A stretch of 6,683 bases of DNA from Acidobacteriota bacterium (GCA_013694845.1 JACDBQ010000429.1:1-6683); one strand, 5' to 3'. Shown: positions 1 to 6,402, numbered from the stretch's first letter. Translations and numbers: made by a program. Notes: generated by a model from the letters alone, not told the origin.

Positions 1-123
1 ATGGTAGCCGTGCGAGAAGGCGTGGCTCACCACCGAATCAGCGAGACATCGCGCGTGCCACGCTCGGGCCAGGTTGACGAAGACCTGTCGGCCGCCCGCT
101 GCTTCGTAGATCGTTTGCGTCAT
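1..123 (-). CDS. Group II truncated-hemoglobin-like globin, N-terminal fragment
   Basis: The minus strand from an ATG at 123 stays open for 41 codons and runs off the left end of the window. It begins MTQTIYEAAGG and continues with an ARAWHARCLAD segment and VVSHAFSHGYH. This pattern (YEAAGG opening, a WHxR segment, then an SHAFSHG segment) matches what I recall of the short bacterial globins annotated as group II truncated hemoglobins, haem proteins of about 120-140 residues that bind oxygen or other small ligands in the cytoplasm. The haem-binding proximal histidine would lie in the missing part, so haem binding cannot be confirmed. The start is 35 nt downstream of the O-antigen-ligase-family gene on the same strand, so co-transcription is possible. 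No clear Shine-Dalgarno sequence precedes the ATG. There is no obvious functional link to polysaccharide synthesis. Family assignment is fairly sure, exact role unknown. Confidence 0.78.
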   Translation of the reverse strand, partial: MTQTIYEAAGGRQVFVNLARAWHARCLADSVVSHAFSHGYH

Positions 124-158
124 CGGACCATTGTCATATGGCGGTTGTTACCGACTCT

Positions 159-2099
159 CTACGGCTCGATCACCCGTCCGACCATCAATCCCCGCGGCTC
201 CTGCGGGCCGGCCGGGACCGCACCGTCGGTCACGACCAGATCCACCCGCCGGTATGACGGGCTCCTGCTTCCACGCGAGAGCGGCAGCCGCACGTCGACC
301 CAGCGGTCGGGTGACGCGTCGATCGAGGCCGCCAGCCGTCCGTCGAGAAAGATCTGCACCCGGCGGCTTGCCGCGTCCGCCGACCGCAACGGGATCGTGA
401 CGTATGGAGACGCGCTCGACACGAAGACGGTGGCACGCTGCGCGGCTGATCGGAAGCGCACGCCCGCTTCGTCCCACTGCCATCCGGAAAGCCCCAGACT
501 CACGCCTTCGAGATCCGCCTCACGCCGCTCGACGGCCCACCGCCACGGCACGGTCACGACGAGCAGAATGACGACGACCGCCACGCCCCGGGCCAGCGCC
601 CGGCGAGTGGCGTCGTGCACCGGCGCGCTGCCCGCAGCGACCAGGCCCAGCATGATCCAGAATGCGCAGGCGACCGCGGGGGTCAGCAATGGGTGACCCG
701 CCATCGAGGTGAGCAGAAAACCGGCGAGTGCCGCGAGGCCGGCGGTGCGCCACGGAACGGCTCGATCGCCTCTCCTCGAGCCCGATACCAGCAACAGCAG
801 GAAGAAGGCAAGGCCCGCCACGCCCATTTCTGCGAGGACCTGCAGGAACTGATTGTGCGCATTCTCCCTGGGCACGGGGTGGCCGAGCGCCGTTTCGAAC
901 GTCCGCTTCAGCTCCGGCGATACGTAGCGCGGGAACAGCGCATAGAACTGCGCGGTGCCGACGCCCAGGATCGGACGATCAGCAACCATCCGCAGGCCCG
1001 TTTTCAGCAGCTCCAGCCGCGTGGACACGGAGTAAGCAAACGTCCCATGGCGGGTGACCGGCAGGAGGAAGATCATCAGGCCGAACAGCAGCAGCACGAT
1101 GCCCGCCGCGGCAGTGAGATTGACCCGTGACCGCAGGCGACCGATCACCGGCCCGTAGTCCCTGCCCAGAACGACGAGCAGCGTACACAGAAATGCCGAC
1201 ACGAGCGCGACCCGCGAGCCGGAGATCCAGAGTGCACAGCCGAGCAGGGGGAGTGCGGCAGCGAAGAGGCGTTCGGAGACCGTGCGGACTCCGGCATGGT
1301 ACGCGGCCAGGATCGTCATCATTGCGAAATAGGATCCCGCCGCGTTCAGATCCCCGTACTGCGTGTTGAAGCGCAGCGATTGCAGGCTGTCCACGAGCGA
1401 CTCGACAAAAGGTGGGCGCCGCAGCGAAACCTGGAGCAGCCGGACGACGTTGAGAGCCGCGGCGCCTGCCCCTCCGGCGACCAGCATCGCGGAGAGCCGC
1501 ATGCCCTCGGCCGGGTCACGAATCAACCGTGCGACCAGCACGGCGAGCGCCGTCCCTTCGACCATCACCGCCGTGCGTTCCACGACAGTGAAGGGGGCCA
1601 GACGGTGGAAGTAATCGCGGACGGCGAGGTCTGACAGGGTGGTCCGCCAGTTGATCCCCTCGGCACGCAGGAGGGCGACCGGCAACTGCACCGCGCACGA
1701 CGCAAGGGCAAGGCCGATGAAGCCGACCGCGGCCAGCTCGAAGGCGGATGCCGCCCATCGGGTCGAACGGATCGCGGCGCGCACCGCGGCCGCACCGAGG
1801 ACGACGAGGACGACCGCTTCGAGCAACGCGAAGCCGTCGTAAGGCCCCCCGGTGATCACGTGTGCGGCGCCCGCCATCGGGGCGAGCGCCGCCACGACGA
1901 GCAGCGCGTCAGAGGTTCTCCACACACTCAGCGCTGCCACGGCAGCGAGGATGATGGTGATCGTCAGGGGAACAGGGGCGGCGAAAAACGAGACGAGCGG
2001 CGCGGCGCACAGGCCAGCGACCAGCAGCCAGACCAGCGAGCGAAGAGCGCGGCGGCGAGTGGTCGTGCCCGTGTCAGCTGCGGATGCAGGGGCTACCAC
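159..2099 (-). CDS. O-antigen polymerase/ligase family membrane protein (Wzy/WaaL type) with C-terminal extracytoplasmic domain
   Basis: This 646-residue protein is mostly hydrophobic, with about a dozen likely membrane helices between residues 20 and 521. The O-antigen ligase (Wzy_C-like) signature is visible: an SGSRVAL segment at 293-299, then a large hydrophilic loop at about 350-415 with RPILGVG at 375-381 and NAHNQFLQ from N413, followed at once by a helix. Such proteins polymerise lipid-linked repeat units or transfer glycans to lipid A core or protein at the periplasmic face; the subtype cannot be decided from sequence. A last helix (505-521) leads to a 125-residue tail with alternating beta-type stretches, such as YVTIPL and RRVQIFLDGR, which is not part of the core family. 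The start is GTG, with GGAG at 2107-2110 seven nt upstream and the previous gene ending 15 nt away, so it is in the rfbF operon. The stop is TAG at 159-161. Confidence 0.9.
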   Translation of the reverse strand: MVAPASAADTGTTTRRRALRSLVWLLVAGLCAAPLVSFFAAPVPLTITIILAAVAALSVWRTSDALLVVAALAPMAGAAHVITGGPYDGFALLEAVVLVVLGAAAVRAAIRSTRWAASAFELAAVGFIGLALASCAVQLPVALLRAEGINWRTTLSDLAVRDYFHRLAPFTVVERTAVMVEGTALAVLVARLIRDPAEGMRLSAMLVAGGAGAAALNVVRLLQVSLRRPPFVESLVDSLQSLRFNTQYGDLNAAGSYFAMMTILAAYHAGVRTVSERLFAAALPLLGCALWISGSRVALVSAFLCTLLVVLGRDYGPVIGRLRSRVNLTAAAGIVLLLFGLMIFLLPVTRHGTFAYSVSTRLELLKTGLRMVADRPILGVGTAQFYALFPRYVSPELKRTFETALGHPVPRENAHNQFLQVLAEMGVAGLAFFLLLLVSGSRRGDRAVPWRTAGLAALAGFLLTSMAGHPLLTPAVACAFWIMLGLVAAGSAPVHDATRRALARGVAVVVILLVVTVPWRWAVERREADLEGVSLGLSGWQWDEAGVRFRSAAQRATVFVSSASPYVTIPLRSADAASRRVQIFLDGRLAASIDASPDRWVDVRLPLSRGSRSPSYRRVDLVVTDGAVPAGPQEPRGLMVGRVIEP

Positions 2100-2106
2100 T
2101 CGCGCG

Positions 2107-2110
2107 CTCC
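2107..2110 (-). promoter_or_regulatory. Ribosome binding site of the O-antigen-ligase-family gene
   Basis: On the minus strand GGAG sits seven nt before the GTG at 2099 and lies inside the 15-nt gap after the dehydratase stop. It supports the unusual GTG start and translation as part of the operon. Confidence 0.65.
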
Positions 2111-2114
2111 AGCC

Positions 2115-3095
2115 TCACGATCCCGGCGCGAGCATCTGGCGATACCAGCTGATCGTTCGGCGCAATCCGTCATCCAGCGCAAAGCGGGGAGCCCACCCGA
2201 GCCTCGCCCGTGCCTGCGCCGCGGAGAGATACTGTCGACGTATTTCGCCGGTCGCTTCGTTCCTGACGTCAGGCTCGAGCTGTGAGTCCATCAGGGCGAG
2301 GATCTTCCCGACGAGCTCGAGCACGGACACCTGCGTCTCGTTCGAGAAGTTGAACGCCATCCCACCCAGGCCGGCGTCGGCGGCCATCTTCTCCGCCAGC
2401 AGCATGTACGCCTCCGCACCATCCTCGACGTAGAAATAGTCGCGGACGTACTGGCCGTCGGAACGGATGACCGGACGGTCCCCCTGGAGAAGCGAACGGA
2501 TCGTTCCCGGCACCAGCCGGTTCCAGTTCAAGTCGCCGCCGCCGAAGAAGTTGCCACACCGGGTAATCGCGACCGGCAGCCCGTAGGTGACGGCGTACAT
2601 CTGGCCGATGAGGTCGCCGCAGGACTTGCTGACGTCGTACGGATGCCGGCCCTGAAGCGGCGTGGACTCGTCGTAGGGAAGCTGCTCCTGATCGCCGTAG
2701 GCTTTGTCGGACGACGCCAGCACGATCTGGCGGACTCGCGGGCTGCGCCGGCACGCCTCGAGCAGGGCCCACGTGCCCGCGATGTTGGTCTCGAGTGTCG
2801 AGACCGGGTTCCGATTGGCAATGCCCACGATCGTCTGCGCCGCGAGATGCAGGACCGTGTCGATCTCGTACTCGCCCAGCGTCCGCTCCAGCAGGGCCTG
2901 GTCGCGCACGTCCCCGCGCACGATGGTCACGCTGCGCTGAAGGTCCCCACTCAGCAGCATCGCACGGGGCGCCCAGTCTCGCACCAGGCAGGTGACGTCT
3001 GCCCCAGCCTCTACCAGCCGCGAGACAAGCCAGCCGCCGACCAGCCCGGTGCCGCCGGTCACGAAGGTCGGGCGCTGCATCCAGAATCCGCTCAC
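2115..3095 (-). CDS. rfbG: CDP-glucose 4,6-dehydratase-like NAD-dependent epimerase/dehydratase
   Basis: This is an extended short-chain dehydrogenase/reductase. Counting from the GTG at 3095 (326 residues), the NAD-binding glycine motif TGGTGLVG is at 13-20, LHLAAQ near 82-87, the active-site segment SSDKAYG at 128-134 and the YxxxK pair at Y153/K157. The S-D-K triplet is the form found in CDP-glucose 4,6-dehydratases, whereas dTDP-glucose dehydratases carry TDE. The predicted reaction is CDP-glucose to CDP-4-keto-6-deoxyglucose with bound NAD+, in the cytoplasm. The neighbouring rfbF makes the substrate, which strongly supports the call. I chose GTG at 3095 because it overlaps the rfbF stop in a GTGA (4 nt), typical of translational coupling. 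ATGs at 3110 and 3101 (longer) or 3080 (shorter, just before QRPTFVTGG) are also possible. It is somewhat shorter than classical RfbG (about 357 residues), so specificity is inferred mainly from context. Confidence 0.85.
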   Translation of the reverse strand: MSGFWMQRPTFVTGGTGLVGGWLVSRLVEAGADVTCLVRDWAPRAMLLSGDLQRSVTIVRGDVRDQALLERTLGEYEIDTVLHLAAQTIVGIANRNPVSTLETNIAGTWALLEACRRSPRVRQIVLASSDKAYGDQEQLPYDESTPLQGRHPYDVSKSCGDLIGQMYAVTYGLPVAITRCGNFFGGGDLNWNRLVPGTIRSLLQGDRPVIRSDGQYVRDYFYVEDGAEAYMLLAEKMAADAGLGGMAFNFSNETQVSVLELVGKILALMDSQLEPDVRNEATGEIRRQYLSAAQARARLGWAPRFALDDGLRRTISWYRQMLAPGS

Positions 3096-3862
3096 GACCA
3101 TACCCGCCACGGCGCCTCGCCTTCACGCCACAGGTGTTCCAATTGACGTTTGTCCCGCAGCGTGTCCATGCACTGCCAGAACCCCTCGTGCTGGTAGGCC
3201 GCAAGCTGCCGATCCCTGGCCAGACTTTCGAGCGCATCGATTTCCAGGCTGGTGTGGTCACCGGCGATGTATCGGAACACGTCGGGTTCGAGGACCATGT
3301 AGCCGCCGTTGATCCACCCCTCCCCGATTTGCGGTTTCTCGCTGAACTCGGCCACGAGATCGCCGTCGAAGACCAGACCGCCGAAGCGGGCCGGCGGTCG
3401 CACCGCGGTGACGGTCGCCAAACGCCCGCAACGCTGATGAAACGCCAGGAGATCACCAAGGTCGACGTTCGAGACGCCGTCACCGTAGGTCAGCATGAAC
3501 GGGCCGTCGTCGAGTCGGGACCTGAGCCGCAAGAGCCGACCGCCGGTCTGCGTATCCAGGCCGGTCTCGATCAGGTGCAGCGTCCAATCATCTGGCTGCG
3601 CGATGTGGCGCTCGAAGCCGCCATCCGACAGCCGGATCGTCATATCGCCGTTGAGGGCCTGGTAGTCGCGGAAGAATTGCTTGATCGCGTCCCCTTTGTA
3701 ACCCAGGGCGATGACGAACTCGTGGATGCCGTAATGCCCGTAATGCTTGAGGATATGCCAGAGAAGGGGCCGGCCCCCGATCTCGACCATGGGTTTGGGT
3801 TTCAGTTCGGTCTCTTCCGCGAGACGGGTGCCATAGCCGCCGGCCAGAATGACAGCTTTCAT
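3092..3862 (-). CDS. rfbF: Glucose-1-phosphate cytidylyltransferase
   Basis: This 256-residue protein matches the usual length of RfbF (about 257). It transfers CMP from CTP to alpha-D-glucose 1-phosphate, giving CDP-glucose and pyrophosphate, the first committed step to CDP-linked deoxy and dideoxy sugars for surface glycans. Visible motifs are the nucleotidyltransferase signature LAGGYGTRLAEET at 6-18, KPKPMVEIGG at 21-30, the metal-binding YGDGVSNVD at 126-134, EKP at 175-177, NGGYMV at 185-190 and the family-typical EGFWQCMDTLRD at 226-237. The ATG start is secure because the glycine-rich signature begins six residues in; no strong Shine-Dalgarno is seen in front of it. It is the first gene of the minus-strand operon and its stop overlaps the start of the dehydratase. 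It diverges from the secreted protease gene across 209 nt. Confidence 0.95.
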   Translation of the reverse strand: MKAVILAGGYGTRLAEETELKPKPMVEIGGRPLLWHILKHYGHYGIHEFVIALGYKGDAIKQFFRDYQALNGDMTIRLSDGGFERHIAQPDDWTLHLIETGLDTQTGGRLLRLRSRLDDGPFMLTYGDGVSNVDLGDLLAFHQRCGRLATVTAVRPPARFGGLVFDGDLVAEFSEKPQIGEGWINGGYMVLEPDVFRYIAGDHTSLEIDALESLARDRQLAAYQHEGFWQCMDTLRDKRQLEHLWREGEAPWRVWS

Positions 3863-3880
3863 GCGGCGGGAGATCGATTG

Positions 3881-3901
3881 GTCAATGTCTGCATGTCAAT
3901 G
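3881..3901. repeat. Direct repeat GTCAATG x2, 14-nt period
   Basis: GTCAATG occurs at 3881-3887 and again at 3895-3901, 18 to 38 nt upstream of the rfbF start and inside its probable leader or promoter. Two same-orientation copies with 14-nt spacing could be a regulator site, or chance. No regulator is identified. Confidence 0.35.
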
Positions 3902-3936
3902 CCGGGTGATCCAGGTGGGCGCCTCGTCGGTTCCTC

Positions 3937-3945
3937 TTTGTATCA
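3937..3945 (-). promoter_or_regulatory. Candidate extended -10 element for the rfbF operon
   Basis: Read on the minus strand, TGATACAAA gives an extended -10 (TG-n before TACAAA, four of six matches). It would start a leader of roughly 65 nt before the rfbF ATG. No good -35 is seen at the right distance. A perfect TTGACA also occurs closer to the gene at 3895-3900 (minus strand) but has no usable -10 behind it, so the promoter position is uncertain. Confidence 0.25.
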
Positions 3946-3963
3946 CGGCCCAATGTTCCTTGC

Positions 3964-3997
3964 GGCCCGGGCGCCCTGGTGACACGCGGGCCTTTTT
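3964..3997 (+). terminator. Possible intrinsic terminator or attenuator upstream of the protease gene
   Basis: GGCCCG at 3964-3969 can pair with CGGGCC at 3987-3992, which is followed directly by five T (3993-3997). The 17-nt loop can partly form a second GGGCGCCC palindrome. The T-run is read on the plus strand, but no plus-strand gene ends here, so it would either insulate the protease gene from antisense transcription through the rfb operon or act in a longer leader. The stem is only 6 bp. Confidence 0.3.
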
Positions 3998-4009
3998 GTT
4001 ACGGCTGGG

Positions 4010-4037
4010 CTGGGACGCCTGTCGCTATAGGTATCAT
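4010..4037 (+). promoter_or_regulatory. Candidate promoter of the secreted protease gene
   Basis: A TATCAT at 4032-4037 matches the sigma-70 -10 consensus at five of six positions. A weak CTGGGA lies at 4010-4015, 16 nt upstream. This would start transcription near 4044, about 28 nt before the ATG, leaving room for the GGAGAG ribosome site. The -35 match is poor, so this is only a candidate; an overlapping TATAGG at 4026-4031 is an alternative. Confidence 0.3.
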
Positions 4038-4059
4038 GAGCTCTGGCCACCGCCCTCAT

Positions 4060-4065
4060 GGAGAG
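4060..4065 (+). promoter_or_regulatory. Ribosome binding site of the protease gene
   Basis: GGAGAG ends six nt before the ATG at 4072. It decides between this start and the GTG at 3979, which would add 31 residues ahead of the signal peptide. Confidence 0.7.
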
Positions 4066-4071
4066 TGTTCG

Positions 4072-6345
4072 ATGCTGGGCTCGACGCGTTGGTATTTCTG
4101 GCGGTCGATCCTGCTCTGCGCCCTTGCCGTGCTCGCAGCACCGCTGACCTGTTGGGCCGTTACCTACGCTTATTTCACTGATACCGACCTGATCCGATCC
4201 GCAGACCGGATCGTACGTGGCCGGGTCATACGTGTCCACACGGAAGAGGGTCCGGGCGGAGCGCTGTACACCGTCGCATCCATCTCCGTCGCGGAAGATC
4301 ACACCGGCGTCCCTGGGACTGAGATCGAGGTCCGCGAGCTCGGAGGGGAGCTCGGCTCGCGGTTCCTCCGAGTCCACGGCGGCAGCCGTTACGAGGTCGG
4401 CAGCGAGGTCCTGGTGATGCTGGAACGCACGCGTGGCGGGCGGTTCCGGAGCATCGCGATGGGATTGTCGAAGTTCGATGTCATCCCTTCGGCGGACGGT
4501 GACCCGATTCTATTGCGCGATACGCGTGAAGCGATCGTCCTCGGCGGAAAGCCATCGGTCGCGCGCACCATCCGGCTGTCGGCATTCCGACAGAGCGTGC
4601 GGCAGACCCGCGGTATGGCGTCCTGGCGTCGGGTAGGGGGCGACGCACCGCTGACGAAACAGGAGCTGTCGTCGTTGCTGCGGTTCGACAATGGGCTCGG
4701 CGTCCGTTGGACCGAGGCCGACTCCGGAATGCCGATTCGGTGGTATCGGGACACCACCGCCCCGGCGCCGCTCACGTCCGGAGATGGCACGGTGGAAATC
4801 CGGCTCGCCCTGTCGGCCTGGACCAGGAGCTCACAGGGAGCTCTCGAACTGGCATACGAGGGATCCACCGATCAGCAGCCCTATGGCCCATGGAGTGGGC
4901 TCGGGGGCAGCGGCGCGGGCGTGATCTTCTTCGAAGATCCAAATGACGAGATCAGCGAATTCGTGCTCGCCGTCGGCGGCGGAGGTGGCACGTTGAACGA
5001 TGGCGGCACCGTGAACGACACCCGGTTCAACCGGTTCACCCATGGCTTCGTGATCCTGCAGAATGCGGCGCAGTTGTCTTCCGCGGTCCGGCAGTCACGC
5101 GACTTCACCCGCGTCATCCAGCATGAAGTGGGGCATGCCATCGGCCTGGGCCACACTCCGGTCGACGGCAGCGTGCTGAACGCGCAGACCAACATCATGT
5201 TCCCCTCGTGCTGCACGGCTGCGACCCCGATCGCTCCTGCGCTCGGTGCTCACGATCTCGCGATTCTGGAGTTCATATACCCAGCTCCTGTCGTCCCGTG
5301 CAGCTACTCGTTGTCGCCAGCGACCGCGGGCCTCAGCGCCGCTGGCGGCAGCGTGACGACACGCGTGCAGACGGGCAACGCCTGCGAGTGGTCGGTCATA
5401 GGCGTGTCGTCGTGGCTCAGCCTCAGCGGCAGCCAGGCAAGGTCGGGACCGGGGGACGTGTCCTTCGTCGCATCAGCGAACCCCCTGCTCGAGAACCGCA
5501 CGTCACAACTGACGATCGCCGGGCGTTCATACACCGTGACGCAGGCAGCGGCGCCACCTTCGATTCCGCCGCCGGCGGGGCACGACCCGCGGTTCGATCT
5601 GCTCTGGCACCACCAGGGCGACGGCAGTATCGCGGCCTGGGTGATGAACGGCACGACCCTGGTCAGCGGCACCCTGGTGGCGAGGGTGGCGGACACGAAC
5701 TGGAAAATTGCGGGAACAGGGGATCTCGATGGTGACGGCTATTCGGACCTCGTCTGGCAGAACATCGCCAACGGTCAACTCTCAGCATGGTTGATGCGTG
5801 GTCAGAACGTTCGCGAAACGTCGCCGCTCAGCCTCCCGCAGGTTGAGAGCACGGCCTGGCGTATCCGGGCGGTCGGAGATCTCGATGGCGACGGCAAAGC
5901 CGATCTCCTCTGGCAGCACGAGAACGGCACGATCGCGGTCTGGCTGATGAATGGCTTCCAGGTCCGACAGGGGACGACGCTTAATCCATCGCGGGTGCAG
6001 GACACAGCGTGGCAACTGGTCGCGATCGCGGATTTCGACCGCGACGGGCGGCGCGATCTTCTCTGGCACCACCAGGAGGATGGACGGATCGCGGTGTGGC
6101 TGATGAATGGTCTCAACCAAATCAGTGGCACCGTGACGAACCCCGGCCAGGTGTCTGACGTCGACTGGAAGATCCGTGGGGCCACCGACCTGAATGGCGA
6201 CGGTTATCCGGACATCGTCTGGCAGAACACTGTCGATGGCCGGCTATCCGGCTGGCGGATGCGGGGCCTCGACCTGGTCGAGGGCACACTGCTGACACCC
6301 TCGCAGGTGGCGGACACGAACTGGCGCATTGCCGGTACGCGTTAA
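4072..6345 (+). CDS. Secreted matrixin-like metalloprotease with BACON and FG-GAP/VCBS-type repeats
   Basis: The 757-residue product starts with a signal peptide (R6 to A29, cleavage predicted after CWA), so it is exported. Residues 30-135 form an unrecognised, beta-looking region beginning TYAYFTDTD. A metzincin catalytic domain spans about 215-405, with zinc motif HEVGHAIGLGH at 351-361 (H351, E352, H355, H361) and Met-turn NIMFP around M376, as in M10 matrixins. A BACON-like beta-sandwich follows at 410-492 (opens CSYSLSPATAG, closes YTVTQ), then a proline-rich linker, then five units of about 52 residues (505-757) with DLDGDG calcium-loop motifs. The ATG at 4072 has GGAGAG six nt upstream and fits the signal peptide; the frame is open back to a GTG at 3979, but that would bury the signal peptide. 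Substrate unknown; the repeats and BACON suggest binding to glycans or surface polymers. It runs opposite to the polysaccharide genes on both sides, so it is probably an independent unit. Confidence 0.88.
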   Translation: MLGSTRWYFWRSILLCALAVLAAPLTCWAVTYAYFTDTDLIRSADRIVRGRVIRVHTEEGPGGALYTVASISVAEDHTGVPGTEIEVRELGGELGSRFLRVHGGSRYEVGSEVLVMLERTRGGRFRSIAMGLSKFDVIPSADGDPILLRDTREAIVLGGKPSVARTIRLSAFRQSVRQTRGMASWRRVGGDAPLTKQELSSLLRFDNGLGVRWTEADSGMPIRWYRDTTAPAPLTSGDGTVEIRLALSAWTRSSQGALELAYEGSTDQQPYGPWSGLGGSGAGVIFFEDPNDEISEFVLAVGGGGGTLNDGGTVNDTRFNRFTHGFVILQNAAQLSSAVRQSRDFTRVIQHEVGHAIGLGHTPVDGSVLNAQTNIMFPSCCTAATPIAPALGAHDLAILEFIYPAPVVPCSYSLSPATAGLSAAGGSVTTRVQTGNACEWSVIGVSSWLSLSGSQARSGPGDVSFVASANPLLENRTSQLTIAGRSYTVTQAAAPPSIPPPAGHDPRFDLLWHHQGDGSIAAWVMNGTTLVSGTLVARVADTNWKIAGTGDLDGDGYSDLVWQNIANGQLSAWLMRGQNVRETSPLSLPQVESTAWRIRAVGDLDGDGKADLLWQHENGTIAVWLMNGFQVRQGTTLNPSRVQDTAWQLVAIADFDRDGRRDLLWHHQEDGRIAVWLMNGLNQISGTVTNPGQVSDVDWKIRGATDLNGDGYPDIVWQNTVDGRLSGWRMRGLDLVEGTLLTPSQVADTNWRIAGTR
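5584..6342 (+). repeat. Five tandem FG-GAP/VCBS-like coding repeats (period ~156 nt)
   Basis: Within the protease gene, units start at residues 505, 551, 603, 654 and 706. Units 2-5 are 52, 51, 52 and 52 residues, each opening with a D-x-(D/N)-x-DG calcium-loop motif, then (D)LLW or (D)IVW, an aromatic W with MNG or MRG, and closing with a W-(K/R/Q)-(I/L) strand. Unit 1 (46 residues) lacks the calcium loop. The protein ends exactly at a unit boundary. DNA identity is high in places: 19 nt identical at 5685-5703 and 6306-6324, and 16 nt at 5602-5617 and 6061-6076. Such units typically fold as propeller blades. Confidence 0.85.
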
Positions 6346-6354
6346 TGGGCGCGG

Positions 6355-6387
6355 TGCGGGATGGGGGGATGCGGGATGCGTGGAGGG
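6355..6387 (+). other. G-rich intergenic tract with 9-nt repeat; possible G-quadruplex
   Basis: TGCGGGATG is present at 6355-6363 and 6370-6378. The stretch holds G-runs of 3, 6, 3 and 3 (6358-6360, 6363-6368, 6373-6375, 6385-6387) separated by 2, 4 and 9 nt. It lies just after the protease stop and before the convergent flippase stop. No conventional hairpin terminator is seen in this 57-nt gap, so the tract is the only notable structure there. Confidence 0.4.
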
Positions 6388-6402
6388 TCCGAGGCGGCGC
6401 GC

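Noticed and set aside
1..696. 231-codon open frame on the plus strand
   Set aside because: It lies antisense to the O-antigen-ligase-family gene and globin start, its product is low-complexity Arg/Ser/Thr-rich with no recognisable motif, and long open antisense frames are expected at this GC content.
1852..2433. Plus-strand open frame of 193 codons
   Set aside because: It is antisense to two well-supported genes, with biased Ala/Ser composition and no plausible start context.
2269..3483. 404-codon open frame on the minus strand in another phase
   Set aside because: It overlaps rfbF and the dehydratase in a shifted frame, and its translation is Arg/Gly-rich without family features. The two real genes are intact, so it is not a frameshifted remnant.
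3134..3982. 282-codon open frame on the plus strand
   Set aside because: It is antisense to rfbF, which is certain from its motifs. The frame is a mirror of rfbF codon bias with no signal of its own.
3979..4071. GTG at 3979 as protease start
   Set aside because: It would place 31 residues before a good signal peptide and lie inside the candidate terminator stem; the ATG at 4072 has a proper ribosome site.
4114..4155. Lipoprotein signal (cysteines at residues 16 and 27 of the protease)
   Set aside because: Neither cysteine has a proper lipobox before it; PLT precedes C27 where a small residue is needed, so ordinary signal peptidase cleavage after CWA is more likely.
3943..4377. Minus-strand open frame of 144 codons over the protease start
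   Set aside because: It covers the divergent control region and the signal peptide antisense; no motif and no ribosome site.
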